64,000 bases of DNA from Aquincola agrisoli (GCF_036621135.1 NZ_JAZIBG010000028.1:248001-312000); one strand, 5' to 3'. Numbered from the stretch's first letter, positions 35,170-43,625 are shown. Numbers and translations are program-made. The notes: a model not told the origin generated them from the sequence alone.

Positions 35170-36222
35170 ATGAGCCCTCTCCCCTCTCCGCTCGTCTACG
35201 TCAGCGACGACATGCCCGGCTGGCGACGCGTGCGGCGCGGCCGCGGCTTCACGGTGCTCGACGAGGCGGGGCACCCCGTGCGCGATGCCGGCCACCTTGC
35301 GCGCATCCGGTCGCTCGCCATCCCGCCCGCCTACCAGTCGGTGTGGATCTGCCCGCGTGCCGACGGCCACCTGCAAGCCACGGGCCGCGACGCGCGCGGA
35401 CGCAAGCAGTACCGCTACCACCCGCTGTGGCAGGCCCAGCAGGGGCAGTCCAAGTTCGAGAGGCTGCGGGCCTTCGGCATGGCGCTGCCTGCGCTGCGGC
35501 GCCGCGTGCGGCGCGACCTGCGCCAACCGGGGCTCACGCGCACCAAGGTACTCGCCGCGCTGGTGCACCTGCTCGACACCACCTACCTGCGCATCGGCAA
35601 TGACGAATACACCCGCCAGAACGGATCGTTCGGCCTCACCACGCTGCGCCGCAGGCACGCCACGGTCCGGGGCGGCGTGCTGACGCTGGCCTTCCGCGGC
35701 AAGAGCGGCGTGCCCCAGCAGGTCGAGGTGGACGATCCGCGGTTGGTGCGCATCGTGCGCCGGTGCCAGGCGCTGCCGGGCCAGTCGCTGTTCGCCTACC
35801 TCGACGACGCGGGCGAGGTGCGCCGCGTCGATTCGGCCGACGTCAACGGCTACCTGCGCGAGGTGGCCGGGGACGACTTCAGCGCCAAGGACTTCCGTAC
35901 CTGGCACGCCAGCGCGCTGGCGCTGGAGCGCCTGCTCCCCTGCGGCCAGCCGGTGAGCGCGCGGCAGGCGCGCATCGTCACGCGCGAGGTGATCTCCGAG
36001 GTGGCGGCGCAGATGGGCCATACCGTGGCCGTGTGCCGCCAGTCCTACGTGCATGGCGCGGTGCTGCAGGGGTTCGAGCAGGGCTGCCTCGCCGCGCTGT
36101 GCCGCGCCGGTCGGCGCGCTCCGAGCGGCCTGCTCGCCCGGGAGGGACGGCTGCTGGCGCTGATGGCGGCGCAGCACCGCCTGCCCGCCCCCGCCGCGCG
36201 GGCGCCGCGGCGCTCAGCCTGA
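35170..36222 (+). CDS. DNA topoisomerase IB (poxvirus-like)
   Basis: 350 residues; relaxes supercoils through a 3'-phosphotyrosyl nick. N-terminal domain with GRGFTVLDEAGHPV and IRSLAIPPAYQSVWIC, LRIGNDEYTRQNGSFGLTTL with catalytic Arg region, FRGKSG, DFRTWHASALAL, and the active-site tyrosine Tyr293 in CRQSYVHGAV. Complete. Present in only some bacteria and often associated with DNA repair or stress. ATG 35170 chosen for the conserved N-terminus. Its end overlaps the convergent small gene by 9 bp. Confidence 0.93.
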   Translation: MSPLPSPLVYVSDDMPGWRRVRRGRGFTVLDEAGHPVRDAGHLARIRSLAIPPAYQSVWICPRADGHLQATGRDARGRKQYRYHPLWQAQQGQSKFERLRAFGMALPALRRRVRRDLRQPGLTRTKVLAALVHLLDTTYLRIGNDEYTRQNGSFGLTTLRRRHATVRGGVLTLAFRGKSGVPQQVEVDDPRLVRIVRRCQALPGQSLFAYLDDAGEVRRVDSADVNGYLREVAGDDFSAKDFRTWHASALALERLLPCGQPVSARQARIVTREVISEVAAQMGHTVAVCRQSYVHGAVLQGFEQGCLAALCRAGRRAPSGLLAREGRLLALMAAQHRLPAPAARAPRRSA

Positions 36223-36435
36223 GGCGCCGCTGCCGCCCGGCTGCACGCCGTGCTGGCGCAGAGGTGTCGCGCCCTGGGCGGCCGCGCCCTCGCCCTGTGG
36301 CGCCTGCCGTGCCGCCGGCGCCGCGGTCGAGCGCCGGCGCGCACGCGCCTCCTCGCGGCGCCGGTGCTGGACCAGCACGGTGCCCGCGAGCGCGGCGGCG
36401 GCCCCCGTGAGCCACATCCAAGGCAGCGCCGTCAT
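36214..36435 (-). CDS. Small single-pass membrane protein coupled to the PRC-barrel gene
   Basis: 73 residues: one N-terminal helix (LPWMWLTGAAAALAGTVLV) followed by a basic, Ala/Arg/Gln-rich tail of low complexity. No family recognised. Its ATG overlaps the stop of the PRC-barrel gene (ATGA), which argues it is really translated. Confidence 0.6.
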   Translation of the reverse strand: MTALPWMWLTGAAAALAGTVLVQHRRREEARARRRSTAAPAARQAPQGEGAAAQGATPLRQHGVQPGGSGASG

Positions 36436-36869
36436 GACTTCTCCCAGTACACCGGGGTTCGGTAGAAGGCGTGCACGTCGCGGTGCCAGGCCTCGCCGCC
36501 GTTGAGCTGGGTCGGCCAATGCGTCTTGTCGAAACCGGGCGCCGTGTCGAAGTGCGACTTGTCGACGTCCAGCACGAACACATGCCGGTCCGCGTCGAGC
36601 ACCAGCGCGCTCCACGGAATGGCGAAGCGCTTTTCGCCGATGCCGAGGAACCCGCCGCTGGCCATCACCGCGTAGGCGATGCTGCCGCGTTGCACGTCCA
36701 GCATGATCTCCTCGATCTCGCCCAGCGTGTCGCCCGCGAGGTTGACCACGTTGTTGCCTGTGAGCGTCGAGGCGGTGAGCAGGGCCGGGCCGGCGCCGGC
36801 AGCGTCCTGGAGGGGCTCGATGCCCTGGATGCGGGCCCCGGTCCCGCCGTCGGGTGGCATGGTTTGCAT
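36432..36869 (-). CDS. PRC-barrel domain protein
   Basis: 145 residues. A PRC-barrel (about 35-110) with LTGNNVVNLAGDTLGEIEEI and AVMASGGFLGIGEKRFAIPW, then a tail with HWPTQLNGGEAWHRDVHAFY. This group of soluble stress-associated proteins is common near photosynthetic and stress genes; function not defined. An AGGAG precedes ATG 36869. First gene of a two-gene unit, divergent from the response regulator by 115 bp. Confidence 0.82.
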   Translation of the reverse strand: MQTMPPDGGTGARIQGIEPLQDAAGAGPALLTASTLTGNNVVNLAGDTLGEIEEIMLDVQRGSIAYAVMASGGFLGIGEKRFAIPWSALVLDADRHVFVLDVDKSHFDTAPGFDKTHWPTQLNGGEAWHRDVHAFYRTPVYWEKS

Positions 36870-36984
36870 AGGGTCGTCTCCTGGGAAGGGAAGGTGCCCG
36901 GTCCGGGCAACGCATGTGCCCGGCGGCCTGCGGCGAGTCCCATAATCAGGCCTTTTGCGCGGCTGTGCCGCGTGTCGGGTAGTT

Positions 36985-38382
36985 ATGGGACACGCATTGA
37001 TCGTCGAGGACGACCCCGCCGTGGCGGAAGCCATGGCGGCCTTGATCGCAGCGGAGGGCTTTTCCGCCGTGACGGCGCGTTCGTTGCGCGACGCCCGCAG
37101 GCAGCTTGCCACGCGCGCCCCGGACCTGGTGCTGCTCGACCTGCAGCTGCCGGACGGCCAGGGCCTCGACCTGCTGCGGGACACCGAACAGCTGGCCAAC
37201 ACCGAGGTGGTGCTCGTCACCGGCCACGCCAGCATCGAGACGTCGATCCAGGCGCTGCGCCTGGGCGTGGCGGATTACCTCGTCAAGCCGTTCAACATCA
37301 AGCAGCTGCAGGGCATCCTCTCGCGGCTGATGCAGCCGTCGACGCTGAAGGCCGAGCTTGAAGACCTGCGGGCCGAGCTCGAGCGCAGCGGCCGCTTCGG
37401 CCACATGGTGGGCCGTTCGGCGCCGATGAGGCAGGTGTACGAGCAGATCGCGCGCGTCGCCGGCTCGGCCGTCACCGTGCTGATCACCGGCGAGAGCGGC
37501 AGCGGCAAGGAAGTGGCCGCGCGCACCATCCACGACCTGAGCCGGCGCCGGCACCAGCCCTTCCTGGCGGTGAACTGCGGCGCGATCTCGCCGCACCTGA
37601 TCGAGAGCGAGATCTTCGGCCACGAGAAGGGCAGCTTCACCGGCGCCGACCGGCAGCACCTGGGCTTCTTCGAGCGCGCCCACGGCGGCACCCTTTTCCT
37701 CGACGAAGTGACCGAGATGCCACCCGAACTGCAGGTGAAGCTGCTGCGGGTGCTGGAAACCGGCAGTTTCATGCGCGTGGGCTCCACCACGCCGGTGGAA
37801 ACCGACGTTCGCGTGATCGCCGCGACCAACCGCATCCCGACCGAGGCGGTGGCCAGCGGCAAGCTGCGCGAGGACCTGATGTACCGCCTCGACGTCTTCC
37901 CGATCCGCATGCCGTCGCTGCACGAGCGGCCGGACGACATCCCGATGCTGGCCGAGCACTTCCTGCAGGACATCTGCCGCCGCGAAGGCGTCACCAAGCG
38001 GCTGAGCCCCGCGGCGGTCGCCGCGCTCGCCCGCCAGCGCTGGCCGGGCAACGTGCGCGACCTGCGCAACGTGGTGCAGCGCATCTACCTGATGGCCGAC
38101 GGCCGCGAGATCGGCGACGAGTGGATCCACCCGGGCGCCTCCAACACCGCCGTGCATGCCCGGACCACCGGCGCTGCCGCCGCGGATGTGCCCGAGGAAG
38201 CGGCCGCCGGCGAGGACACGATCACCGTGCGCATCGGCCAGCCGCTAGCCGACATCGAGCGCGAGGTGATCCTCGCGACGCTCAAGCGCTTCGACCACCA
38301 CAAGGAACGCACCGCGGCGGCGCTGGGCGTGAGCCTGAAGACGCTCTACAACCGCCTGAAGGACTACTCGGCGGACAAGTGA
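36985..38382 (+). CDS. Sigma-54-dependent response regulator (NtrC family)
   Basis: 465 residues in order: receiver (1-118, phosphoacceptor Asp52 in VLLDLQLPDG, conserved Lys near 102 in YLVKPFN), AAA+ domain (Walker A GESGSGKE 169-176, sigma-54-contact loop GSFTGA 216-221 instead of GAFTGA, FLDEVTEMP Walker B), and a C-terminal Fis-type HTH (ERTAAALGVSLKTLYNRLKD). No histidine kinase is adjacent. It would activate promoters read by sigma-54 when phosphorylated. ATG 36985 begins directly at the receiver (MGHALIVEDD). Confidence 0.94.
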   Translation: MGHALIVEDDPAVAEAMAALIAAEGFSAVTARSLRDARRQLATRAPDLVLLDLQLPDGQGLDLLRDTEQLANTEVVLVTGHASIETSIQALRLGVADYLVKPFNIKQLQGILSRLMQPSTLKAELEDLRAELERSGRFGHMVGRSAPMRQVYEQIARVAGSAVTVLITGESGSGKEVAARTIHDLSRRRHQPFLAVNCGAISPHLIESEIFGHEKGSFTGADRQHLGFFERAHGGTLFLDEVTEMPPELQVKLLRVLETGSFMRVGSTTPVETDVRVIAATNRIPTEAVASGKLREDLMYRLDVFPIRMPSLHERPDDIPMLAEHFLQDICRREGVTKRLSPAAVAALARQRWPGNVRDLRNVVQRIYLMADGREIGDEWIHPGASNTAVHARTTGAAAADVPEEAAAGEDTITVRIGQPLADIEREVILATLKRFDHHKERTAAALGVSLKTLYNRLKDYSADK

Positions 38383-39311
38383 GCCGGGCCGCCGGCCGCC
38401 GGTGAAGGCGGCTGCGCGGCGATCTCGGCAACCAGCGCCCAGATGCGTTGCGCCGCGGGCGACAGCGAGCGGTTGCGCCGCGCCACCAGCGCGATGCGCC
38501 GCCGCAGCGCAGGCGCCAGCGGCACCGCGCGCAGGGCCGAGGCGTCCGGCAGCGGCAGCGAGAGCGACGGCAGGATCGACAGGCCCAGGCCCTCCGCCAC
38601 CATGCGGAAGGCCGTGGCGGCGCTGCCGACGTCGAGCACCACCCGCGCCCTCGAACCCTGGTGCCGCAGTGCATCGTCGATCAGCGGGCGGCTGCCCGAC
38701 GTGTGGTCCAGCAGCACCAGCGGCTGGTCCGCCAGCGCGGACAACGGCACCTGCCTGCGCCGCGCCAGCGCATGCGCGGCCGGGCACACGAGCACGAAGT
38801 CCTCCTCGAACACGGTTTGCTGCTCCAGGTCGTCCATCCGCTCGCCGCCGACCACCACCGCGAAGTCGACCGCGCCGCTGCGCACGCTGTCGAGCACCAG
38901 CCGCTGCGCCTGGTCGGTCAGCAGCACCTGGATCTCCGGATGCCGCCGCAGCGCCGCCGACAGGCAGCGCGGCATCAGGCCGGCGGAGACCGTGGGCGCA
39001 CTGGCCACGCGCACCACACCGCGCGACTGGGCCCCGAGGGCCTGGGTGCGCGCGAGCAGGTCCTGCAGTTCGTCCAGCGCACGGCGCAGGGGGCCGACCA
39101 GGGATTCGCCGGCCGGCGTCAGCAGCACCTCCCGCGTGGTCCGGTCGAGCAGCTTGACGCCCAGCGCCGCCTCCAGCGCACGCACGCACTGGCTGACGGC
39201 GGGCTGCGACAGGCCGATGGCATCGCCCGCCCGCCGGAAGCCGCCCTCGTCGGCCACCGACAGCAGCACGCGCAGCTGCTTGAGCGTGATGTTGAGGGGG
39301 TGGGTACTCAT
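38364..39311 (-). CDS. LysR-family transcriptional regulator
   Basis: 315 residues. N-terminal winged HTH (LKQLRVLLSVADEGGFRRAG, then LSQPAVSQCVRALEAALGVK) and a periplasmic-binding-like effector domain. ATG 39311 preferred to an in-frame TTG at 39323. Divergent from the transporter at 39406 with about 95 bp between starts, the usual layout for a LysR regulator and its target. Effector unknown. Its 3' end overlaps the convergent response regulator by 19 bp. Confidence 0.9.
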   Translation of the reverse strand: MSTHPLNITLKQLRVLLSVADEGGFRRAGDAIGLSQPAVSQCVRALEAALGVKLLDRTTREVLLTPAGESLVGPLRRALDELQDLLARTQALGAQSRGVVRVASAPTVSAGLMPRCLSAALRRHPEIQVLLTDQAQRLVLDSVRSGAVDFAVVVGGERMDDLEQQTVFEEDFVLVCPAAHALARRRQVPLSALADQPLVLLDHTSGSRPLIDDALRHQGSRARVVLDVGSAATAFRMVAEGLGLSILPSLSLPLPDASALRAVPLAPALRRRIALVARRNRSLSPAAQRIWALVAEIAAQPPSPAAGGPAHLSAE

Positions 39312-39405
39312 AAGCTGGATCAATCAAATGATCCCACAAATCCATTTCTCAAACACCGGCGGGCACGCTCCAATCGGGGCTCGTCCCGCTTCTACCCCTG
39401 CTGCC

Positions 39406-40437
39406 ATGCGCCGCCCCGCCTTCCTTCCCGACAACCTCGTGCTGCTGCTGCTGGGCACGGTGGCGCTCGCGAGCGTGCTGCCCGTCCACGGCAGCGGCGC
39501 GCAGGGCGTCAAGGTGCTGACCAACGTCGCGGTCGCGATGCTGTTCTTCCTGCACGGCGCGAAGCTCTCGCGTGCGTCGGTGGTGGCCGGGCTGCTGCAC
39601 TGGCGGCTGCACCTGACGGTGTTCACCGCCACCTTCGTCGCGTTCCCGCTGCTGGGGCTGGCGCTGCGGCCGGTGTTCGAGCCGCTCGTCGGGCCCACGC
39701 TCTACTTCGGCGTGCTCTTCGTGTGCGCGCTGCCCTCCACCGTGCAGTCGTCGATTGCCTTCACCTCCATCGGCAAGGGCAACGTGCCGGCCGCGATGTG
39801 CAGCGCCTCCACCTCCAACATCGCCGGCATCGCGCTGACGCCGCTGCTGGTGGCCCTGCTCACCGCCGGCAGCGCCGGCAGCCAGGGCGCGCCGGTGATG
39901 TCGTGGCAGGCGGTGGCCGGCATCGTCGGCCTGCTGCTGGTGCCCTTCGTCGCGGGGCAGCTGGCGCAGCGCTGGATCGGTCCCTGGGTGGCACGGCACC
40001 GGGGCGTGCTGCGCTGGTTCGACCAGGGCTCGATCCTGCTGGTCGTGTATTCGGCCTTCAGCGAGGCGATGGTCGGCGGGCTCTACCGGCAGATCGACCT
40101 GGCGACGCTGGGCATCCTGGTGGGCCTGTGCGCGCTGCTGCTGGCGATCGTGATGCCGGCGCTGATGTTCGTGAGCCGCCGCCTGGGCTTCAGCCGCGAG
40201 GACGAGGTGGCGATCGTGTTCTGCGGCTCGAAGAAGACGCTGGCGAGCGGCGTGCCGATGGCGCAGATCCTGTTCGCCGGCCACCCGGTCGGGCTGCTGG
40301 TGCTGCCGCTGATGGTGTTCCACCAGTTGCAGCTGATGGTGTGCGCGAGCCTCGCCAAGCGCTATGCGCGCCGCGCCGAGGAGGAAGCCGGGCCCGCCGC
40401 CCGGCCGGTGGCGGCCGCCCCCGCGGCGCGGCCCTGA
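39406..40437 (+). CDS. Bile acid:sodium symporter-family transporter (SBF-like, YfeH/RCH1 type)
   Basis: 343 residues with about ten membrane helices. NVAVAMLFFLHGAKLSRASV, CALPSTVQSSIAFTSIGKGN and IVFCGSKKTLASGVPMAQIL are characteristic of the SBF-like (DUF4137) branch. The Ala/Pro/Arg-rich C-terminal tail is cytoplasmic. Substrate unknown; an organic anion is likely for the superfamily. Divergent from a LysR regulator that may control it. Confidence 0.88.
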   Translation: MRRPAFLPDNLVLLLLGTVALASVLPVHGSGAQGVKVLTNVAVAMLFFLHGAKLSRASVVAGLLHWRLHLTVFTATFVAFPLLGLALRPVFEPLVGPTLYFGVLFVCALPSTVQSSIAFTSIGKGNVPAAMCSASTSNIAGIALTPLLVALLTAGSAGSQGAPVMSWQAVAGIVGLLLVPFVAGQLAQRWIGPWVARHRGVLRWFDQGSILLVVYSAFSEAMVGGLYRQIDLATLGILVGLCALLLAIVMPALMFVSRRLGFSREDEVAIVFCGSKKTLASGVPMAQILFAGHPVGLLVLPLMVFHQLQLMVCASLAKRYARRAEEEAGPAARPVAAAPAARP

Positions 40438-40458
40438 CGGGCGCCGCGCCCCGCGCCG

Positions 40459-40608
40459 CTACTGCACCGTTTCGTCGGGCCGCGGTGCCCGGGGGGCGTC
40501 GGGCTCCTGCACCGGCGGCGCGTCGCTCGGCGGATCGCCGTCCGGCGGGATGGGCAGGACGTCCGGCGGCGGCGCGACGGGAGGCTGGGGCACGCTGTGC
40601 AAGTTCAT
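40459..40608 (-). CDS. Very small proline-rich protein (49 residues)
   Basis: MNLHSVPQPPVAPPPDVLPI begins a 49-residue product, about one third proline with many Asp/Glu, ending DETVQ and a TAG. A strong AAAGGAG Shine-Dalgarno sits 7 bp before the ATG, which is the main reason to call it. No helix or membrane segment is expected, so an extended, PPII-type peptide is likely. No known family. It lies alone between the transporter and the next small gene. Confidence 0.5.
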   Translation of the reverse strand: MNLHSVPQPPVAPPPDVLPIPPDGDPPSDAPPVQEPDAPRAPRPDETVQ

Positions 40609-40674
40609 CGGCAACTCCTTTCGGGCCACCGATGGGGCACATGGCGTGCCCGCCCCTCGCGGGCGACGGCGGCG

Positions 40675-41019
40675 TCAGCCGCGCTTGCCGGACTTGCGGG
40701 CCGCGTCGGCGCGCGCGCCCTCGGTGAAGAGTTTCGCCGCACGGCCTTTCAGTTCGAGCAGTTCGCTGGCCGTCACCGAGTACTTGCCCCCGGCGGCGTC
40801 GACCTCGACGCGGAACTCGACCTCATGGCCGTTGTTCGAGAGCATGCCGCAGGTGAAGTCGTATTCCGGGTTCTCGGCCGGCAGGCCGAGCGTGGCAACG
40901 TCGTAGTCGGCGTACTTCACGTCGCGGATCTCGCCACTGGCGAGATCGAGCAGCCCGGTGGACTCGATCACCTCGTCGGCGAGTTCGTCGAAGATCTTGA
41001 TCGGTACTTGCAGGTCCAC
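40675..41019 (-). CDS. Conserved hypothetical protein
   Basis: 114 residues with GTG start and AAGGA upstream. Mixed alpha/beta without signal or membrane segments. Contains DELADEVIESTGLLDLASGE, DYDVATLGLPAENPEYDF and CGMLSNNGHEVEFRVEVDAA, then a Lys/Arg-rich tail. I do not recognise the family. Confidence 0.7.
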   Translation of the reverse strand: MDLQVPIKIFDELADEVIESTGLLDLASGEIRDVKYADYDVATLGLPAENPEYDFTCGMLSNNGHEVEFRVEVDAAGGKYSVTASELLELKGRAAKLFTEGARADAARKSGKRG

Positions 41020-41081
41020 AGGCGTCCTTGATGGGGAAAGATTCGGAAGGCGGGCATTCTAGGTGGCCCCCCAGGGGGCGC

Positions 41082-41267
41082 CTACAGCGCCAGCGCCAGA
41101 CGCTCCAGGATCAGCACGCCAAAGAAGCCCAGCGCGGCGACGATCGTCCACTTGATGATGATCCAGCCGCGGCGGCGCCAGCGCACGTCGCGCGTGCCGA
41201 CGTACATCGCAAAGCACAGCACGCTGGCGAGCGCCAGCAGCCCGAACACGAGGCGGAAGACCATCAT
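41082..41267 (-). CDS. Small two-helix membrane protein downstream of lpxC
   Basis: 61 residues with two hydrophobic helices (FRLVFGLLALASVLCFAMYV and WTIVAALGFFGVLILERLA) separated by a basic loop (RDVRWRRRGW). GGGGACGG precedes a tandem ATGATG. It follows lpxC by 31 bp on the same strand, probably the last gene of that unit. Function unknown. Confidence 0.7.
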   Translation of the reverse strand: MMVFRLVFGLLALASVLCFAMYVGTRDVRWRRRGWIIIKWTIVAALGFFGVLILERLALAL

Positions 41268-41298
41268 CGCCGTCCCCTGGCCGCGGCAGGCATCGGCA

Positions 41299-42234
41299 TC
41301 ACCAGGCCGGCGCCAGCTCGGCGAAGCCGGCCGGCGCATCGCGCTCGTCGTCGAAGGTGACGATGTCCCAGGCGCTGCGGTCGGCCATCAGCTGGCGCAG
41401 CAGCTTGTTGTTCAGGGCATGGCCGCCCTTGAACGACGTGTAGCTCGCCAGCATCGGCTTGCCGGCCATGTAGAGGTCGCCGATCGCGTCGAGGATCTTG
41501 TGCTTGGCGATCTCGTCGTCGTAGCGCAGCCCGTCGGCATTGAGCAGCTGGCGGTCGCCGAAGACGATCGCGTTGTCCATGCTACCGCCCAGCGTCAGGC
41601 CGCGCGAGCGCATCACGTCGACGTCCTTCGCGAAGCCGATCGTCCGTGCGCGGGCGATCTCCTTCTTGTACTGGCCGCTGCCCATCTCGAACACCACGCG
41701 CTGGCCGGTGGCATCCACCGCCGGGTGGTTGAACTCGATCTCGAACGTGAGCCGGTAGCCGTGGTGCGGCTCCAGCCGCGCCCACTTCAGCGCCGGACCG
41801 TCGCCCTCGCGCAGTTCCACGGGCTTGAGCACCCGGATGAAGCGCCGCGGCGCATCCTGCAGCACGATGCCCGCGCTCTGCAGCAGGAAGACGAAGCTCG
41901 CGGCCGAGCCGTCGAGGATGGGCACCTCGTCGGCGGTGATGTCGATCACCAGGTTGTCGAGCCCCAGGCCGCAGCAGGCGGACATCAAGTGCTCCACCGT
42001 CTGCACCTTCGGCGCGCCCGGGTCGCCGCCGGCCGAGATGGTCGAGGCCATGCGCGTGTCGCTGACCGCCTCCGCCGACACCGGGATGTCGACCGGCTGC
42101 GGCAGGTCGACGCGGCGAAACACGATGCCGTGGTCCGGCGGCGCCGGCCGCAGCGTCAGCTCGACCTTGCGGCCGCTGTGCACGCCCACGCCGACGGCGC
42201 GGGTGAGGGACTGGAGGGTGCGTTGGCGCAGCAT
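41299..42234 (-). CDS. lpxC: UDP-3-O-acyl-N-acetylglucosamine deacetylase
   Basis: 311 residues; committed, zinc-dependent step of lipid A synthesis. N-terminal LTRAVGVGVHSGRKVELTLR, zinc-ligand regions VEHLMSACCGLGLDN and KHKILDAIGDLYMAG, and the active-site GGHALNNKLLR. Full length; ATG 42234. Usually at the end of the mra/dcw cluster; here a PLP-enzyme gene lies between it and ftsZ. Confidence 0.97.
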   Translation of the reverse strand: MLRQRTLQSLTRAVGVGVHSGRKVELTLRPAPPDHGIVFRRVDLPQPVDIPVSAEAVSDTRMASTISAGGDPGAPKVQTVEHLMSACCGLGLDNLVIDITADEVPILDGSAASFVFLLQSAGIVLQDAPRRFIRVLKPVELREGDGPALKWARLEPHHGYRLTFEIEFNHPAVDATGQRVVFEMGSGQYKKEIARARTIGFAKDVDVMRSRGLTLGGSMDNAIVFGDRQLLNADGLRYDDEIAKHKILDAIGDLYMAGKPMLASYTSFKGGHALNNKLLRQLMADRSAWDIVTFDDERDAPAGFAELAPAW

Positions 42235-42266
42235 GGCGGGATTGTCCGGCAACGCCGCAACCTGCG

Positions 42267-43499
42267 TCAGGCCAGGGCTTGCTCGAAATCGGCGATCAGG
42301 TCGGCCTCGTCCTCCAGCCCCACCGACAGCCGCACCAGCCCGTCGGCGATGCCCATGTCGGCGCGCACCTCGGCGCCGGCCTCCCAGAAGATGGTCGGGG
42401 CGACCGGGATGATCAGCGTGCGGGTGTCGGCCAGGCCGGTGGCGCTGACGGGTAGGCGCAGCCGGTCGATCACCGGCACCAGGCGCGACGGATCGGCCAG
42501 CTCGAAGGCCAGCAGCCACGAGCCGGCGCGGAAGTGCTTCTTCGCGATGGCGTGCTGCGGGTGGCTCTCCAGCATCGGGTAGTGCACCGCCGCGATCGCC
42601 GGATGCGCCTGCAGCCGCTTGGCCAGCGCCAGCGCGGTGGCGCTGGTGCGCTGCAGGCGCAGCTCCAGCGTCTCGGCACCGACGAGGATGCGGTGTGCAT
42701 GGTCCGACGACAGCGCCCCGCCCATGTCGCGCAGGCCCTTCTTGCGGATCTGCTGCAGGCCCCACTGCCGCGCGTCGCCGCTGCGGTAGTTGGCGAAGAT
42801 GTTCGGGTAGCCCGACCAGTCGAAGAGGCCGGTGTCGGTGACCGCGCCGCCCAGCGCGTCGCCGTGGCCGGCGATCGACTTGGTCAGCGAGTTGATCACC
42901 AGGCTCGCGCCCACCGTCTTCGGCTGGAACAGCCACGGCGAGGTGACGGTGTTGTCGACCACGAACACCAGCCCGCGCTCGCGGCACAGGCGGCCGATGC
43001 CGTCGAAGTCGGGGATGCGGGTGCCGGGGTTCGACAGCGTCTCGACGAACACCATGCGGGTGTTCGGCTGCAGCGCCGCTTCCACCGCTGCCGCCGTGGA
43101 CGTGTCGACCTTCGTGACCGCGACGCCCAGGTCCCCCAGCGTGCCGTACAGGCTGTTGGTGTTGCCGAACACGAACTTGCTGGAGACGATGTGGTCGCCC
43201 GCGCGCAGCAGCGTCAGGAACACCGCGGTGATGGCCGCCATGCCGGTGGCGAAGCTCACGCTGCCGATGCCGTCTTCCATGCGGGTGACGACGGACTCCA
43301 GCATCGCCGTCGTCGGCGTGCCCTGGCGCGCATAGTTGAAGCCACCCTTGATGCGGCCCTGGAACACGCCGATCAGGTCCTCGACCTTCTCGAAGCCGTA
43401 CTGCACCGAGGTGTGGATCGGCGCATGCACCGCGCCGTGCTCCTGGCCGGCATCGCATGCGGCATGCACAGTGCGGGTGGTGAATCCGTAGTCGCTCAT
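42267..43499 (-). CDS. Cys/Met-metabolism PLP enzyme (cystathionine gamma-synthase / O-succinylhomoserine sulfhydrylase-like)
   Basis: 410 residues of a fold-type I PLP enzyme. SFATGMAAITAVFLTLLRAGD, VFVVDNTVTSPWLFQPKTVG and the PLP-lysine block INSLTKSIAGHGDALGG are complete. Exact reaction (MetZ- or MetB-like, or a lyase) cannot be read from motifs alone. It sits between ftsZ (200-bp gap with a palindromic element) and lpxC (32 bp), so it probably shares a transcript with lpxC. Confidence 0.88.
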   Translation of the reverse strand: MSDYGFTTRTVHAACDAGQEHGAVHAPIHTSVQYGFEKVEDLIGVFQGRIKGGFNYARQGTPTTAMLESVVTRMEDGIGSVSFATGMAAITAVFLTLLRAGDHIVSSKFVFGNTNSLYGTLGDLGVAVTKVDTSTAAAVEAALQPNTRMVFVETLSNPGTRIPDFDGIGRLCRERGLVFVVDNTVTSPWLFQPKTVGASLVINSLTKSIAGHGDALGGAVTDTGLFDWSGYPNIFANYRSGDARQWGLQQIRKKGLRDMGGALSSDHAHRILVGAETLELRLQRTSATALALAKRLQAHPAIAAVHYPMLESHPQHAIAKKHFRAGSWLLAFELADPSRLVPVIDRLRLPVSATGLADTRTLIIPVAPTIFWEAGAEVRADMGIADGLVRLSVGLEDEADLIADFEQALA

Positions 43500-43625
43500 T
43501 CGTCAACGCTCACGGCGCCGACGCGGCGCCAAAACAGCCACTGTACGACCAACAGCAGCCTGCCAAAGCAGATGCGCCCGGGCAGACCTCGTCAGGCCTG
43601 TCCGGGCGCTACCCAGCGAACACCG

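Noticed and set aside
32400..35200. Sigma-54 promoters (GG-N10-GC) near rpoN and the activator
   Set aside because: Looked for TGGCAC-N5-TTGC matches; candidates such as TGGCAC near 32466 lack a correctly spaced GC.
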